DNA of 39,840 nt, taken from positions 1 to 39,840 of the forward strand of contig UCEY01000038.1 in the NCBI GenBank assembly GCA_900471605.1, written 5' to 3'. The notes under the pieces were generated by a model. It was not told the DNA's origin, did no database searches, and saw only the letters and a list, made by a program, of their open reading frames with translations. Origin of the DNA: Hyphomicrobiales bacterium. GTDB lineage: Bacteria > Pseudomonadota > Alphaproteobacteria > Rhizobiales > Rhizobiaceae. Numbering within the stretch: the stretch's first letter is position 1; each line of letters starts with the position of its first letter. Both the position numbers and the translations under genes were made by a program. Of this stretch, positions 8,204-16,977 are shown one piece after another.

Positions 8204-8932
8204 TTTTCATGAGTACCGCGGCCAAGAATGCGTCGGGTCGATTTAGCGTTTACCGTAAGACCGGTTCCAAGCTACGCCTTGAAGGCATTCGAACCATCGA
8301 CCAGCCGATAATCGTCGTGCGGCACATCGTTGGTTAATGGAACCATAAAAAGACCGGCAGCCGGCTACCGGTACTGGGGTGTTCGGCGTTGCAGTCACCT
8401 TCGACGATGAGATTGAGATCGACGCATCCGAAGGGTTCCACACCACGGAGGGCTGCCTACGCAGAGCGCTCAGGCACTTGGCAACGACGATAAGTCACTC
8501 GAACTATTCCAAGTCGGCGCTCAGAGATATGTGGAGGCATTCGAAATCTTTCGCTTGGCGACCCCAACGCCACCTACCAGGAACAATCGCAAGGGCCCAC
8601 GAGTTAATGGTTCAGTCGGGCGTAAGCGTAATCGGAGCGTGGCGCTCTCCCTATCCCTCGGGTATCCGAGGTTGCTTCCAGCCTTCGAGCTGTGACGCGG
8701 GGTTCGAATCCCTGCCCCGACAACAAAATTCGATACAAATCGAACAAAGCTCAGCGATTTTTCGTCGGGTTTGCTTGCCCGAAATATGCGGCGACATAGT
8801 GCTGTTGCAGGCTCGTGAAAACGCGTGACTCCCGGCCATCGTGTGAGAACCGCACCGCGACTCTTGTTGGATGAAAGGATCTGAACCGCTTATCTCTCGC
8901 CCACGGACGACATTGAACTAATCTTTGGCCGG
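8204..8932. other. Non-coding or decayed stretch
   Basis: No convincing intact gene is seen in these 730 bp. One plus-strand frame (about 8460-8694) reads protein-like (PTQSAQALGNDDKSLELF, VGAQRYVEAFEIF), but it has no proper start and ends near a tRNA-like fragment. A second frame starting at 8379 has no ribosome binding site or family signature. A perfect 6-bp hairpin (CCTCGG, loop GTAT, CCGAGG) lies at 8656-8671. The content suggests remnants left by past insertion or deletion. Confidence 0.5.
8698..8722 (+). other. tRNA-like T-arm and 3' acceptor fragment
   Basis: The sequence CGGGG, TTCGAAT, CCCTG folds as a perfect 5-bp T-stem with a standard TTCGAAT loop. It is followed by CCCCGAC and A, as in the 3' strand of a tRNA acceptor. 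A possible 5' partner (GTCGGG at 8615) lies 108 nt upstream, but no D-arm or anticodon arm fits between them. This is not a working tRNA. It could be the tRNA 3' end left at an integration site, or chance. Confidence 0.3.
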
Positions 8933-10167
8933 TCATCGATCGAACTCACATCTCCCGGCAACATCTAAACACGAATGCAGGCCCCCTCGAACCGCGTGGT
9001 GTCGTTGCGGGCCCAGAAACTTCGGCTGCTGCGCCCAGACGCTACCGTCGAGCGTCTTTCGATAGCCGATGTCGTACACTGTGCGCATGTAAGTCCTGCT
9101 CAGCGGATCGGTCATGGAATAGGGCACCTGCTCATCGATTGACGCAATATCGAGATCAATAGCGGATCTCCTCCCATAGTTGTAAAGCGCGATCAAACCT
9201 TGCTTCGTTTGTGACTTGAGGATGATCGCGTATGCTCGTGCCATGATTGGCAACGCCCTTTCACGTGACATCGAAAACTCCGGAATAAGCGCGTTGTTGA
9301 TGATCACATAGATGTGGAGGTTCTCCTCGCGCACTTGACCTGATGCGACGAATAAGTGTTCGGGCAACGTAAGAAACGGGACGAGCTGCCTCCATCAGAG
9401 TGCAATTCATGAATCTGCCGGCCATCCACCACCGTTCGGATCGAAACAGGCGGAAAGATGCCGGGAACGCTTGCTGATGCAAAAAGTATTTTGCGCACGA
9501 GCGCGAGAGCATCCTCCCTGCCGCTATTCGCGATGGCGCCTATGTTCCAGACGACCGCCCGCTGCGTGTCGAGGTTCGTGGTCATTACCAAGAGGCGGCG
9601 TCCCTTTTGATGTTCGCGCGCGATTTCGCGCAGGATTTCATCGGTAATGTTGTCTTCGACCATCGTCTTAAGAGCCTTCCCCTGAAGGAGGCTTGCTGAG
9701 AGGACCCCAAGCCCTCTCCAGTTGATGTCGACGAGGTTGCGAGCTTCATTGGAAAGATAGAGGCGTCTCAAACGCGCATCATAATCGGGGCCCAAGAATG
9801 CGAACGGTGCAATCAGCGCTCCTGTGCTCACACCGGTTACCACCTCGAAACGTGGTCGGTTGCCAAGTTCGCTCCAGGCGGAAAGAACTCCGACGGAAAA
9901 CGCGCCTCCAGCGCCACTGCCCGATATGGCGAGCATAACCGGCTTTTGTTTGCCAGTGACGGGACGCCAGGAGGCGTACACCGCCTCCGAGGGTCGGGGA
10001 TCATCGACATGAGCCCTAATATTTTCGAAGCCGACGATTTGTGCCCGCTCGGCTTCCGATGCGGTGTATGTCGGGCGGGCGGGTGCCGTACATCCGCCCA
10101 AAAAGAGTAGAAGGCATAGCGCTATGAGAGTTGCGCAAATCCCGCAGGAACACGGCACGGAGCGCAT
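8933..10167 (-). pseudogene. Patatin-like phospholipase lipoprotein, frameshifted
   Basis: From ATG 10167 the protein has a lipoprotein signal (LCLLLFLGGC) and then a patatin domain. This includes an oxyanion-type segment (SGSGAGGAFSVGVL), the nucleophile motif GVSTG, and the catalytic SDGGSS. Just after that motif, near 9370-9384, the frame shifts. The upstream frame runs into unrelated residues to a stop at 9304, while the true continuation (TLPEHLFVASG, IYVIINNALIPEFS) is open in another frame to 8933. One missing base explains it. The catalytic dyad lies upstream of the break, but the C-terminal third is lost. It starts two bases after the efflux-pump stop, so it is the last gene of that operon. 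Patatins cleave acyl lipids. Confidence 0.75.
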
Positions 10168-10169
10168 CG

Positions 10170-11396
10170 TCACGCTTCGGCGCCGCCCTGACGCGGAAGC
10201 CGGGTCGCCGCTATGAGCGCGCCTACGACCGCCACGGCTACGGCAATGCCAATCCATAGACTATAGAGCGCGTATCCGAGTATGAATCCGCTGAGGACTG
10301 GTGCGATAATATCTGTCACTGCTAGCAGGGACTGTGCAGCACCCAGAACCACGCCCTGCCGGTCGGACGGGACATGGATAGAGAGCGCGGCGAGATATGT
10401 CGGCTTTGCAAGAGCATCGCCAGTGCTTACGCACAGAACGGCGATAATCAGCACCGGTATGGTGTTAGCGATCCCAGCGGTAAGGAACCCCAAGCAGATC
10501 AGAAGGAATATCAGGAGGATCAGGTTACGTTCGGTGAGGTGTTTGCCAAGCCAGCCGAGTAGGAAAACCTGGGCAACGACGTTGACCGCGCCATCGACCA
10601 TGATGAGATAGCTCAATTCCTTAGCGCCGAAAACACCACCATTCCATTGAAACGTCTCCGCGAGAAAGACCGGCATTTGCGAAATGTATGTCCCGTAGGC
10701 GAAGAAGTGGCATAGCATGACGATGACGAGAGCACGCACGACAGGCGACGCGATGATCGCGCGGAAGGATATGTTTCCGCCGTGAGACTGCTCTTTTGCC
10801 GTGTTTGTTGGACGTACTCCATCCAAGCGAAGAGATGTAATGACAATGGAGGCGACTACCAGCCCCAGCGCTGCGAGTACGGGCATCGTCAATGATATGT
10901 CAGACAGAATGCCTGAAAGCCCCGCCCCCACAATCCCGCCGAGGCCTGCGCCGCCCATGAGGATGCCCATGGCACGCCTACGATTTGCGGCATCGGTATG
11001 GTCCGCAATATAGGCCGCAGTGACAGAGATGTTGCCCGCAGTTAGTCCGAAGAGTGCACGAGCGACGAGGACGAACGCTACGCTCGGCGCGAGAGCGAGC
11101 AGAGCTAGGCTCACCGCCGCAACGCACTGGCTCGTCAGCAGGACATGCTTACGGCCGAAGCGATCGGAGAGCTGCCCAAGAGCAGGAGCAGAGGCGAATT
11201 GGCCGACCGCCTCGGCGGCGATAACTATGCCCAGAACAAGCGGTGTGCCGCCCATCGCGCGGATATGGAAGGGCAGAACCGGCAAAACGGAAGCGGCGCC
11301 GGCGGCGTTGGCGCAAACGATTGCGAAGACCGGAAGGATCATCCGCGAATTGAGCGGCTTTGATGGACTGATGTCGAACTGCGGCTTGGTCGTCAT
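10170..11396 (-). CDS. MFS drug efflux transporter, TetA-like
   Basis: This 408-aa inner-membrane protein has about twelve hydrophobic segments and the major-facilitator motif A, GQLSDRFGRKHVLL (residues 74-87), between helices 2 and 3. The arrangement resembles the 12-helix drug:H+ antiporter group that includes TetA. Its start overlaps the stop of the FAD monooxygenase by the 4-bp ATGA, so translation is coupled. It probably exports the compound modified by, or inducing, the same operon. Substrate is unknown; tetracycline specificity cannot be claimed from this. Confidence 0.85.
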   Translation of the reverse strand: MTTKPQFDISPSKPLNSRMILPVFAIVCANAAGAASVLPVLPFHIRAMGGTPLVLGIVIAAEAVGQFASAPALGQLSDRFGRKHVLLTSQCVAAVSLALLALAPSVAFVLVARALFGLTAGNISVTAAYIADHTDAANRRRAMGILMGGAGLGGIVGAGLSGILSDISLTMPVLAALGLVVASIVITSLRLDGVRPTNTAKEQSHGGNISFRAIIASPVVRALVIVMLCHFFAYGTYISQMPVFLAETFQWNGGVFGAKELSYLIMVDGAVNVVAQVFLLGWLGKHLTERNLILLIFLLICLGFLTAGIANTIPVLIIAVLCVSTGDALAKPTYLAALSIHVPSDRQGVVLGAAQSLLAVTDIIAPVLSGFILGYALYSLWIGIAVAVAVVGALIAATRLPRQGGAEA

Positions 11397-12916
11397 ATTC
11401 CATCCCCCGATACAGCCTCGCGTGACGGCAAGCCTACCCGTTCGAGATAGGCTTCCAGTTGCGCTGCACCCTCCGCGTCAAGAGCCAGAATCGCGCCAAC
11501 ATAGCCATCAGGCCGGATCAGGACGCACTCATCCGCCTCCAATCCGTACGCAGCTCGGACGCAACCGAACGCGTCGAGCACGTCGCCGCGCTGGCCGAGG
11601 CGGTGGATATGCAATCTCGGCCGCGATGCAACGCTCCATTCTCCGTTTATGAGCAGCGTCCAGTGTGGCCCGATGAACAACCGGAAGAGCCGCGAGGGCT
11701 GTCCCCCTGCCCCCTTTATGGGCGCGTCCGGTGCGCGATCGCCCGCCTGCAGACCGCTGCTTCGGCTTGCCGCGCGAAACGCGAGGGGCGATTGCAGATA
11801 TCCGATGTCGAGCTGATGCACCTCGCGCCCGCGACGAACTTCGCCATGCTTTCCCGCTTCGAGTAGTTGACTTGACAGACCCAGAACCTCCTCCGCCACT
11901 GGACGGCGTTCTGCCTCGTAGATGTCGAGAAGTTCATCGACGGCTCCACAAAGCACGGCCGCGAGCTTCCAGCCGAGATTGTAAGCATCCTGTACGCTGG
12001 TATTGAGACCCTGGCCGCCAGTCGGCGGGTGGATATGGGCGGCATCCCCCATCAAGAGTACGCGACCTACCCTATATCTATCGGCTAGCCGGGCGTTCAT
12101 AGCGTAGGCCGATGCCCAACTGACGTCGAGGACCTTCACCTCGTTGCGGCCTGTCCGCTCGACGATCAGCTTTTCCAACCCATCGGCTGAGAGGTCTGCA
12201 TCTCCTTCCGGCGAGACCGGCGCCTGTATCTGGAACAGATCAGTGCCGCTAAGCGGGCAGATAGCGACCATCCGTTGCATGTCACCGGTGTTGAACCGCC
12301 ACCAAACGTCTCGGCTAAGACCAGTCAGCGAAACATCGGCGACAATCGCGCGCACGCCCAGGGTTTTGCCAGGAAACGCGATACCAAGCGCGTGTCGTAC
12401 GAAGCTGCGACCTCCATCTGCGCCGATTAGATAGCGTACGCGAACGGTTTTCGCTCCGGTTGGACCAAAGAGATGGGCAGTAACCCCCTGGCCGTCCTGC
12501 TCAAAGGCTGTCAGTTCCCATCCGAACTCAACCCAGCCACCGAGTTCGGCCAACCTATTTCGCATGATCTGTTCCGTTAGAAATTGCGGGATCATCAGCG
12601 GGATGTGATACGGCTCCGCCGGTGTCGCCCGAACCCGCTCCCCAAAGTCTTTCTCCATGAAGCTGCCGTCGTCGCGGTACTCGCGCATCCTTGGGTAAAC
12701 GCCCCCGGCCGCGACGACCTTATCCAGGATACCGAGATCCTCGAAGACCTCCTGTGTCCTTGGCTGAATGCCCTTGCCTCGCGAGCCCCGGAACGGTTCG
12801 CTCATCTTTTCGATCAGGCGGAAAGAGACCCCTCGTCGCGCCAGTTCTATCGCGAGCGTCAGGCCAGCCGCTCCCGCGCCGCAGATGAGCACCTCTGCTT
12901 CGAATTCGTTTGTCAT
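11393..12916 (-). CDS. FAD-dependent aromatic monooxygenase (class A)
   Basis: This 507-aa flavoprotein has the Rossmann motif GAGAAG (13-18), the DG motif GADGGRSFVRHALG and the GD motif LLMGDAAHIHPPTGGQG. It also has the C-terminal thioredoxin-like region typical of the PheA/TfdB and antibiotic-hydroxylase group. Such enzymes hydroxylate phenolic or polyketide substrates with NAD(P)H and O2, and some inactivate tetracyclines or rifamycins. ATG 12916 is chosen over 12928 and 12970 because GGAG lies six bases upstream. It is the first gene of the operon with the efflux pump and patatin, and it diverges from a MarR gene, which suggests an inducible detoxification unit. The substrate is unknown. 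Confidence 0.85.
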   Translation of the reverse strand: MTNEFEAEVLICGAGAAGLTLAIELARRGVSFRLIEKMSEPFRGSRGKGIQPRTQEVFEDLGILDKVVAAGGVYPRMREYRDDGSFMEKDFGERVRATPAEPYHIPLMIPQFLTEQIMRNRLAELGGWVEFGWELTAFEQDGQGVTAHLFGPTGAKTVRVRYLIGADGGRSFVRHALGIAFPGKTLGVRAIVADVSLTGLSRDVWWRFNTGDMQRMVAICPLSGTDLFQIQAPVSPEGDADLSADGLEKLIVERTGRNEVKVLDVSWASAYAMNARLADRYRVGRVLLMGDAAHIHPPTGGQGLNTSVQDAYNLGWKLAAVLCGAVDELLDIYEAERRPVAEEVLGLSSQLLEAGKHGEVRRGREVHQLDIGYLQSPLAFRAASRSSGLQAGDRAPDAPIKGAGGQPSRLFRLFIGPHWTLLINGEWSVASRPRLHIHRLGQRGDVLDAFGCVRAAYGLEADECVLIRPDGYVGAILALDAEGAAQLEAYLERVGLPSREAVSGDGI

Positions 12917-12933
12917 GCCGTTCTCCATGCGTG

Positions 12934-12949
12934 TATTATGCACATAATA
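12934..12949. promoter_or_regulatory. MarR operator palindrome
   Basis: TATTATG, CA, CATAATA is a perfect 7-bp inverted repeat in the 44-bp gap between the FAD monooxygenase and the MarR gene. MarR dimers bind palindromes of this size over divergent promoters. The location next to both ribosome binding sites fits repression of both transcripts. Confidence 0.7.
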
Positions 12950-12960
12950 GGAGATGCGCC

Positions 12961-13455
12961 ATGCCGTCAACAGAAAATGTGCAAATTACACATATCAGCC
13001 AGAAGATCCGTGAACTGCACGGTTCACTGATCGATATCGTCACGCTCATGAACCAGCCACAACGTGATGAGGCCCTCGTTCGGGAGGCGGGAATCGCACT
13101 AGATCGAGCTCTATTCCCGCTCCTCGTTGGAATTGAGCGGCGCGGGCCGATCGGCATTGTCGAATTGGCGGCCGGCGTCGGGCGGGACTACACCACGGTT
13201 AGTCGGCAGGTCGCGAAGTTGGAGAGCCTCGGGCTTGCCGAACGCAGGCAAAGCCCGGCTGACCGTCGCGTGAATGAAGCTGTTGTCACGGCGAAGGGCA
13301 AAGCAATGACCGACAAGATCGATATTGCACGCGAAAGGATCGCTCTTGGCGTTTTTGCGAGTTGGGAACCCGCTGAAATCGACGCCCTTGTGCGGTTGAT
13401 GCGGAAGTTCGCGGACGCGATGGGAAACGAGGCTGCGGGTTCGGACGCTGAGTAA
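12961..13455 (+). CDS. MarR-family transcriptional regulator
   Basis: The protein has 164 aa, with a winged helix-turn-helix (GIVELAAGVGRDYTTVSRQV, about 63-82) and the beta-wing segment RRQSPADRRVNEAV (about 94-107) typical of MarR. Members are ligand-released repressors, commonly of efflux and detoxification genes. ATG 12961 has GGAG seven bases upstream; longer in-frame starts cross the operator and are unlikely. It diverges from the monooxygenase/efflux/patatin operon with a perfect palindrome between, so it probably represses that operon and itself. Confidence 0.9.
   Translation: MPSTENVQITHISQKIRELHGSLIDIVTLMNQPQRDEALVREAGIALDRALFPLLVGIERRGPIGIVELAAGVGRDYTTVSRQVAKLESLGLAERRQSPADRRVNEAVVTAKGKAMTDKIDIARERIALGVFASWEPAEIDALVRLMRKFADAMGNEAAGSDAE
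12978..12992. promoter_or_regulatory. Possible second MarR site
   Basis: TGTGCAAATTACACA lies inside the first codons of the MarR gene. It is a near-palindrome (TGTG and CACA arms around an AT core, with one mismatched pair off the centre). It could be an auxiliary operator next to the main one, but a coding-region coincidence cannot be excluded. Confidence 0.3.
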
Positions 13456-13506
13456 TCATTAAGCCGGCAGCCATCCGAGCCTGTGCCGCTTTGTCCGTCT
13501 CCTAGT

Positions 13507-14022
13507 CTACGGCATAACTGTCAGCGTTTCGACGGCTTCAATGTTCGACCTGCTCGAAACTAGGGTGGCGGCACGATATTGCTCTTGAACCAATACGAAC
13601 CCACGACGCGTTACCGCGCGGCAGTACCCCGCTCGGATCAAAGATCGGTTTCTGGAACCAGTCTTCCCGGATCCCCGCAACGCGATCCCGTCCCCGTAAT
13701 ACGGTGGCACGGCGCACGTCTCGCTCCTCGCTTGCTCTACCAAGCAGTGCAAAAGCCACAAACGGGACTGCAGCTTCCCGTTCCAGCGCCGCCGCGACCG
13801 AAGGCGAACCTCAATCCCGCGTTTCCATAGGAGTTCCTGGGGCTTGCCGATGCTGCTGTTGGGCCGTGCGCGAAGTTCCGGCTTTCGCTCAGGACTGGCT
13901 TCGGCAAGTGCTTTTCGGACGCCTTCTGTATTGAGATTGGCGGCATATACCGGCGTGCCGGGCTGCTGACGCCAGGACTCGTCAAGTTGGCTGACGTCGA
14001 ACACCGCCCAATCGGCGTGCAT
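13507..14022 (-). pseudogene. Unrecognised gene relic
   Basis: A minus-strand frame starts MHADWAVFDVSQLDESW and reads protein-like to about 13850. After that a second frame looks better (VRRATVLRGRDRVAGIRED, WFQKPIFDP). The switch suggests a broken gene with at least one frameshift. I do not recognise the family. It lies between the convergent MarR gene and the LacI gene and shows no clear ribosome binding site. Confidence 0.3.
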
Positions 14023-14033
14023 CCTGCGGTCGA

Positions 14034-15044
14034 TTAGACGGATTCACGCTCGACGAGGGCGCATTCGACCTTCAGCTGGTCATGGCTGCTTTTCAGGCCG
14101 CCGGCGATGTCGTGAATCATTTCCACGGCCATGGCGCCCATCTCGAACAGCGGCAGGTGTAAGGTCGTCAGCGGCGGACGGATGAACTGGGCGATATCGC
14201 GATTGTCGAACCCGATCACGGAGACGTCGTTCGGGACGGACTTCCCCCGCTCCTTGAGCGCCTCGACGCACCCCATCGCCATCAGATCGTTGGCGCAGAA
14301 GATGGCGTCAGGGGGATTGGGCAGGTCCATCAGGACATGGGTTTCGCTATAGCCTGATGACGGCTCCCAATTTCCGTAGCGCACCAGTTGCGGGTCGAAG
14401 ATGAAGTCGTTGCTAGCCAGCGCCTGCTTATAGCCGCGCAACCGGTCACGCGGATTGTCGAGACCCTCCTGGCCGTTGATCAAGGCGACCCGGCTGCGGC
14501 CGGCGCGGATCAGCCGCTCCGTGGCGGCGCGGCCCCCAGCGACGTCTCCCGGCACGATGGAGGGCAGTCGCCTGTCCTGGTCGTAGCAATTGACCAGCAC
14601 CGAGGGCACGGTGAACAGGGCCGCCGGCGGGTCGATCTTGCGGGTCAGGATGGTGCCGAAGATATAGCCCAGCAAGGGCTGTTGCTGGCACAGCGAAAAC
14701 ACGTCCTCCTCGGGATCCTCGCCCGCGCGAAAAATGCCGAGCGTGACGATAATGCCGAATTCGAGCGCCTTTTCCCGCGCGCCCTCGAAAGCGAGCGCCA
14801 TCCAGGGATCGGTTGTCAGCTCGTCCGTGATGAAGCAGATGACCCTGCTGTCTGACAGGTCTCCAGACGGCGACCTGTTGGGGAGCCTGTATCCAAGCTC
14901 CTGAACCGCATCCATTACCTTTTTGCGCGTGGCTTCGCTGAAGCGAGCGCCGGAACTGCCGTTGAGGATCAGGGAAACGGTTGCCTGTGACACACTTGCT
15001 CGCGCCGCGACATCCATCATGGTTGGTTTCAAGGCGTTCTCCAT
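14034..15044 (-). CDS. LacI-family regulator of the sugar-uptake locus
   Basis: The protein has 336 aa. The LacI helix-turn-helix sits near the N-terminus (MMDVAARASVSQATVSLIL, then the hinge region KKVMDAVQELGYRLPN), followed by a periplasmic-binding-protein-like ligand domain (for example DAIFCANDLMAMGCVEAL and VSVIGFDN). LacI regulators release or bind operators on binding a sugar. It lies 32 bp after the permease gene on the same strand and is probably the last gene of that operon. The frame stays open upstream, but that part only shadows the permease. The likely target is the AT-rich palindrome found upstream of both sugar operons. Confidence 0.93.
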   Translation of the reverse strand: MENALKPTMMDVAARASVSQATVSLILNGSSGARFSEATRKKVMDAVQELGYRLPNRSPSGDLSDSRVICFITDELTTDPWMALAFEGAREKALEFGIIVTLGIFRAGEDPEEDVFSLCQQQPLLGYIFGTILTRKIDPPAALFTVPSVLVNCYDQDRRLPSIVPGDVAGGRAATERLIRAGRSRVALINGQEGLDNPRDRLRGYKQALASNDFIFDPQLVRYGNWEPSSGYSETHVLMDLPNPPDAIFCANDLMAMGCVEALKERGKSVPNDVSVIGFDNRDIAQFIRPPLTTLHLPLFEMGAMAVEMIHDIAGGLKSSHDQLKVECALVERESV

Positions 15045-15076
15045 GTCGCTTGCCACAGCACCGCAAGGTTTTCCAC

Positions 15077-16066
15077 CTATCGCCGCATATTCCGGAATCG
15101 GTCGAATGCCACAGCAACGATTATGAACGTACCTATGAACATTCCTTGCCAGAAAGTCGAGATGCCCAACAGGATCAGGGAGTTGCGAATCACTTCTATC
15201 AACAATGCGCCAACCACCGCGCCAAGCGCATTGCCCTCCCCGCCCGCCAGGTTGGCGCCGCCGATCACGGCGGCGGCAATCACGGTCAGTTCCATTCCCT
15301 GTCCGAGATTGGTCGTGACGCTTCCCAGCCAGCCGGCCATCAGGATGCCGGCCAGCCCCGCGGTCATGGCCGAGAACATATAGATGCTGACTTTCAGCCG
15401 CCGCACCGGAATGCCGGCCAGCACAGCCGCATTCTCGTTGCCGCCGATGGCAAAAAGATGCTGGCCCCACCTCGTCCAGCGAAACACCAGCGACATGACC
15501 GCGGCCAGCACACACAGCACGTATAATGGATGGGGAAGCCCGAGTGTGGAGCCGCCGCCGATCCATAGCAGCAGGCCGTGATCGGGGCCGAACTCCCATA
15601 TCATCTTGTTGTCCGAAAGCACCATCGCCAGGGACCGGGCGGCCGACAGGCTCCCGAGCGTTACGACAAAGGCCGGCATACCGGCGTAGGCGATCAGGAT
15701 GCCGTTGAGCAGGCCGACCAGCAGGGCGGCACCCAACGCAAGACCGGCAGACAGCCAGAAACCGATGCCGCTGGCCATGGCGACACTTATCACCATGGCG
15801 CTCAGCACCACGCTCGAGCCGACGGACAGGTCGATGCCGCCTGATGCGATCACGGCCGTCATGCCGATGGCAATGACCGCCACGAAGGCGAAATTTCGCG
15901 CAACATTGAAGAGATTGCGGTCGCTGGTGAACGCATCAGTCATCAGCGACAGGGCCAGGCATGCCAGCACGGCCGCTATGAAGACCCAGAAGACTTGCAG
16001 GTTCTTCAGCCTGGCAAACCAGCTGTCGTGCCGGGAATTGTTGATGATGTCGTCGAGTGTCGTCAT
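15077..16066 (-). CDS. CUT2 sugar ABC transporter permease (RbsC/FrcC-like)
   Basis: This 329-aa polytopic membrane protein of the BPD_transp_2 family has many hydrophobic helices and the typical GGIDLSVGSSVVLSAM and GGANLAGGEGNALGAVVG segments. It forms the membrane channel for a monosaccharide importer. ATG 16066 is preferred, with AGGAG upstream; an earlier ATG overlaps the ATPase gene end. It lies between the single-domain ATPase gene and the LacI gene. The arrangement resembles the rhizobial fructose importer FrcBCA, with the binding protein probably supplied from 17997. The sugar is not known. Confidence 0.9.
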   Translation of the reverse strand: MTTLDDIINNSRHDSWFARLKNLQVFWVFIAAVLACLALSLMTDAFTSDRNLFNVARNFAFVAVIAIGMTAVIASGGIDLSVGSSVVLSAMVISVAMASGIGFWLSAGLALGAALLVGLLNGILIAYAGMPAFVVTLGSLSAARSLAMVLSDNKMIWEFGPDHGLLLWIGGGSTLGLPHPLYVLCVLAAVMSLVFRWTRWGQHLFAIGGNENAAVLAGIPVRRLKVSIYMFSAMTAGLAGILMAGWLGSVTTNLGQGMELTVIAAAVIGGANLAGGEGNALGAVVGALLIEVIRNSLILLGISTFWQGMFIGTFIIVAVAFDRFRNMRR

Positions 16067-16079
16067 GGCGATTTTTCTC

Positions 16080-16820
16080 CTAAGCGGCATCAATGGCGCC
16101 GGTGATCAGTCCGGTCACTTCCTCGGGCGACGAAGCGCCCACTGGTTTTCGGCAGACCAGGCGCCCGCGGCGCAGGACGGCAATATTGTCGGACACGCTG
16201 AAGATGTCGGGCATCCGGTGGCTGATCAGGATCACGCTGATGCCGCGGTCGCGCAGGCGGCGGATTAGGTCGAGCACTTCGGCCACCTGTCGCACCGAGA
16301 TGGCCGCCGTCGGTTCGTCCATCATCACGATCTTCGGTTCCGACAGCAGCGTGCGGGCGATCGCGACCGCTTGGCGCTGCCCCCCGGACATGCGCCGCAC
16401 GAGCTGTCGCGGGCGGGTTTCGGACTTGAGCTGCTTGAACAGCTCGGCAGAGACCGTGTTCATCCGCTTGTAATCGATGTATCGGATCGGCCCGAACCGG
16501 CGCAGCGGCTCCCTGCCCAAGAAGACGTTTGAGGCGGCCGAGAGATTGTCAGCAAGCGCGAGGTCCTGGTAGACCATCTCCACCCCCTCGCGCTGCGCAT
16601 CGATCGGCCTGTGAAAGACGACAGATTTTCCATCAATGCTGAGTTCGCCGGCAGATGGGCGGAAATTGCCGGCGATGATCTTGACCAGCGTGGACTTGCC
16701 CGCGCCGTTGTCGCCCATCAGTCCCAGCACTTCTCCAGGTTCGATGGACAGCGACACGTCGCTGAGTGCCTGGATGGCCCCGAAGTTTTTCGAAATTCCT
16801 GAAAAGACAAGTCGCGACAC
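16080..16820 (-). CDS. Sugar ABC transporter ATPase, single domain (FrcA-like)
   Basis: This 246-aa ATP-binding subunit has Walker A GDNGAGKST (about 36-44), signature RMSGGQRQAVAIA, Walker B IVMMDEPTAA and the switch His in ISHR. CUT2 importers usually carry a two-domain RbsA-type ATPase. A single-domain form is known for FrcA-type fructose importers, where it would act as a homodimer. It is the first gene of the minus-strand operon ATPase-permease-LacI and diverges from the epimerase gene. Confidence 0.9.
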   Translation of the reverse strand: MSRLVFSGISKNFGAIQALSDVSLSIEPGEVLGLMGDNGAGKSTLVKIIAGNFRPSAGELSIDGKSVVFHRPIDAQREGVEMVYQDLALADNLSAASNVFLGREPLRRFGPIRYIDYKRMNTVSAELFKQLKSETRPRQLVRRMSGGQRQAVAIARTLLSEPKIVMMDEPTAAISVRQVAEVLDLIRRLRDRGISVILISHRMPDIFSVSDNIAVLRRGRLVCRKPVGASSPEEVTGLITGAIDAA

Positions 16821-16900
16821 GTGGCTCTCCTCCCCCCCGCGATGGTTTCCCGGTGCGCCGGCGGGTGCCTCTTCACCCCTGCCGACATTCTTGTTTGCAC

Positions 16901-16938
16901 ATTTAATAACTAATTACTTGACTTAATATTATTAGTAA
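16901..16938. promoter_or_regulatory. Divergent promoter region with LacI operator candidate
   Basis: The AT-rich gap between the ATPase and epimerase genes contains ATATTATTAGTAA at 16926-16938. The same 13 bases occur, inverted, upstream of the second binding-protein gene at 19056-19068. A related ACTAAT element at 16909-16914 is inverted relative to the ATTAGT at 16931-16936. This is the best candidate binding region for the LacI protein encoded at 14034-15044, controlling both divergent units. Confidence 0.55.
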
Positions 16939-16977
16939 ACAAAATCCATCACACAAGAATGTTGCAGGGAGTGCGAC

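Noticed and set aside
8615..8722. Complete tRNA with a long variable arm
   Set aside because: Six of seven acceptor pairs can form, but no D-arm, anticodon arm or sensible anticodon fits in the 108 nt.
8379..8828. 149-aa plus-strand frame as a gene
   Set aside because: No ribosome binding site, no family motif, composition unlike neighbours, and it runs through the tRNA-like fragment.
8933..10167. Programmed frameshifting in the patatin gene
   Set aside because: No slippery heptamer or downstream structure is seen at the break; a simple one-base deletion or sequencing error is the plainer reading.
11393..12916. Tetracycline-inactivating TetX
   Set aside because: The protein is about 507 aa with the extra C-terminal domain of the phenol-hydroxylase-like group, longer than TetX, so only the broader family is claimed.
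14034..15599. 521-aa fusion protein ending in LacI
   Set aside because: The upstream part is a shadow frame of the permease gene; a standard LacI start lies at 15044.
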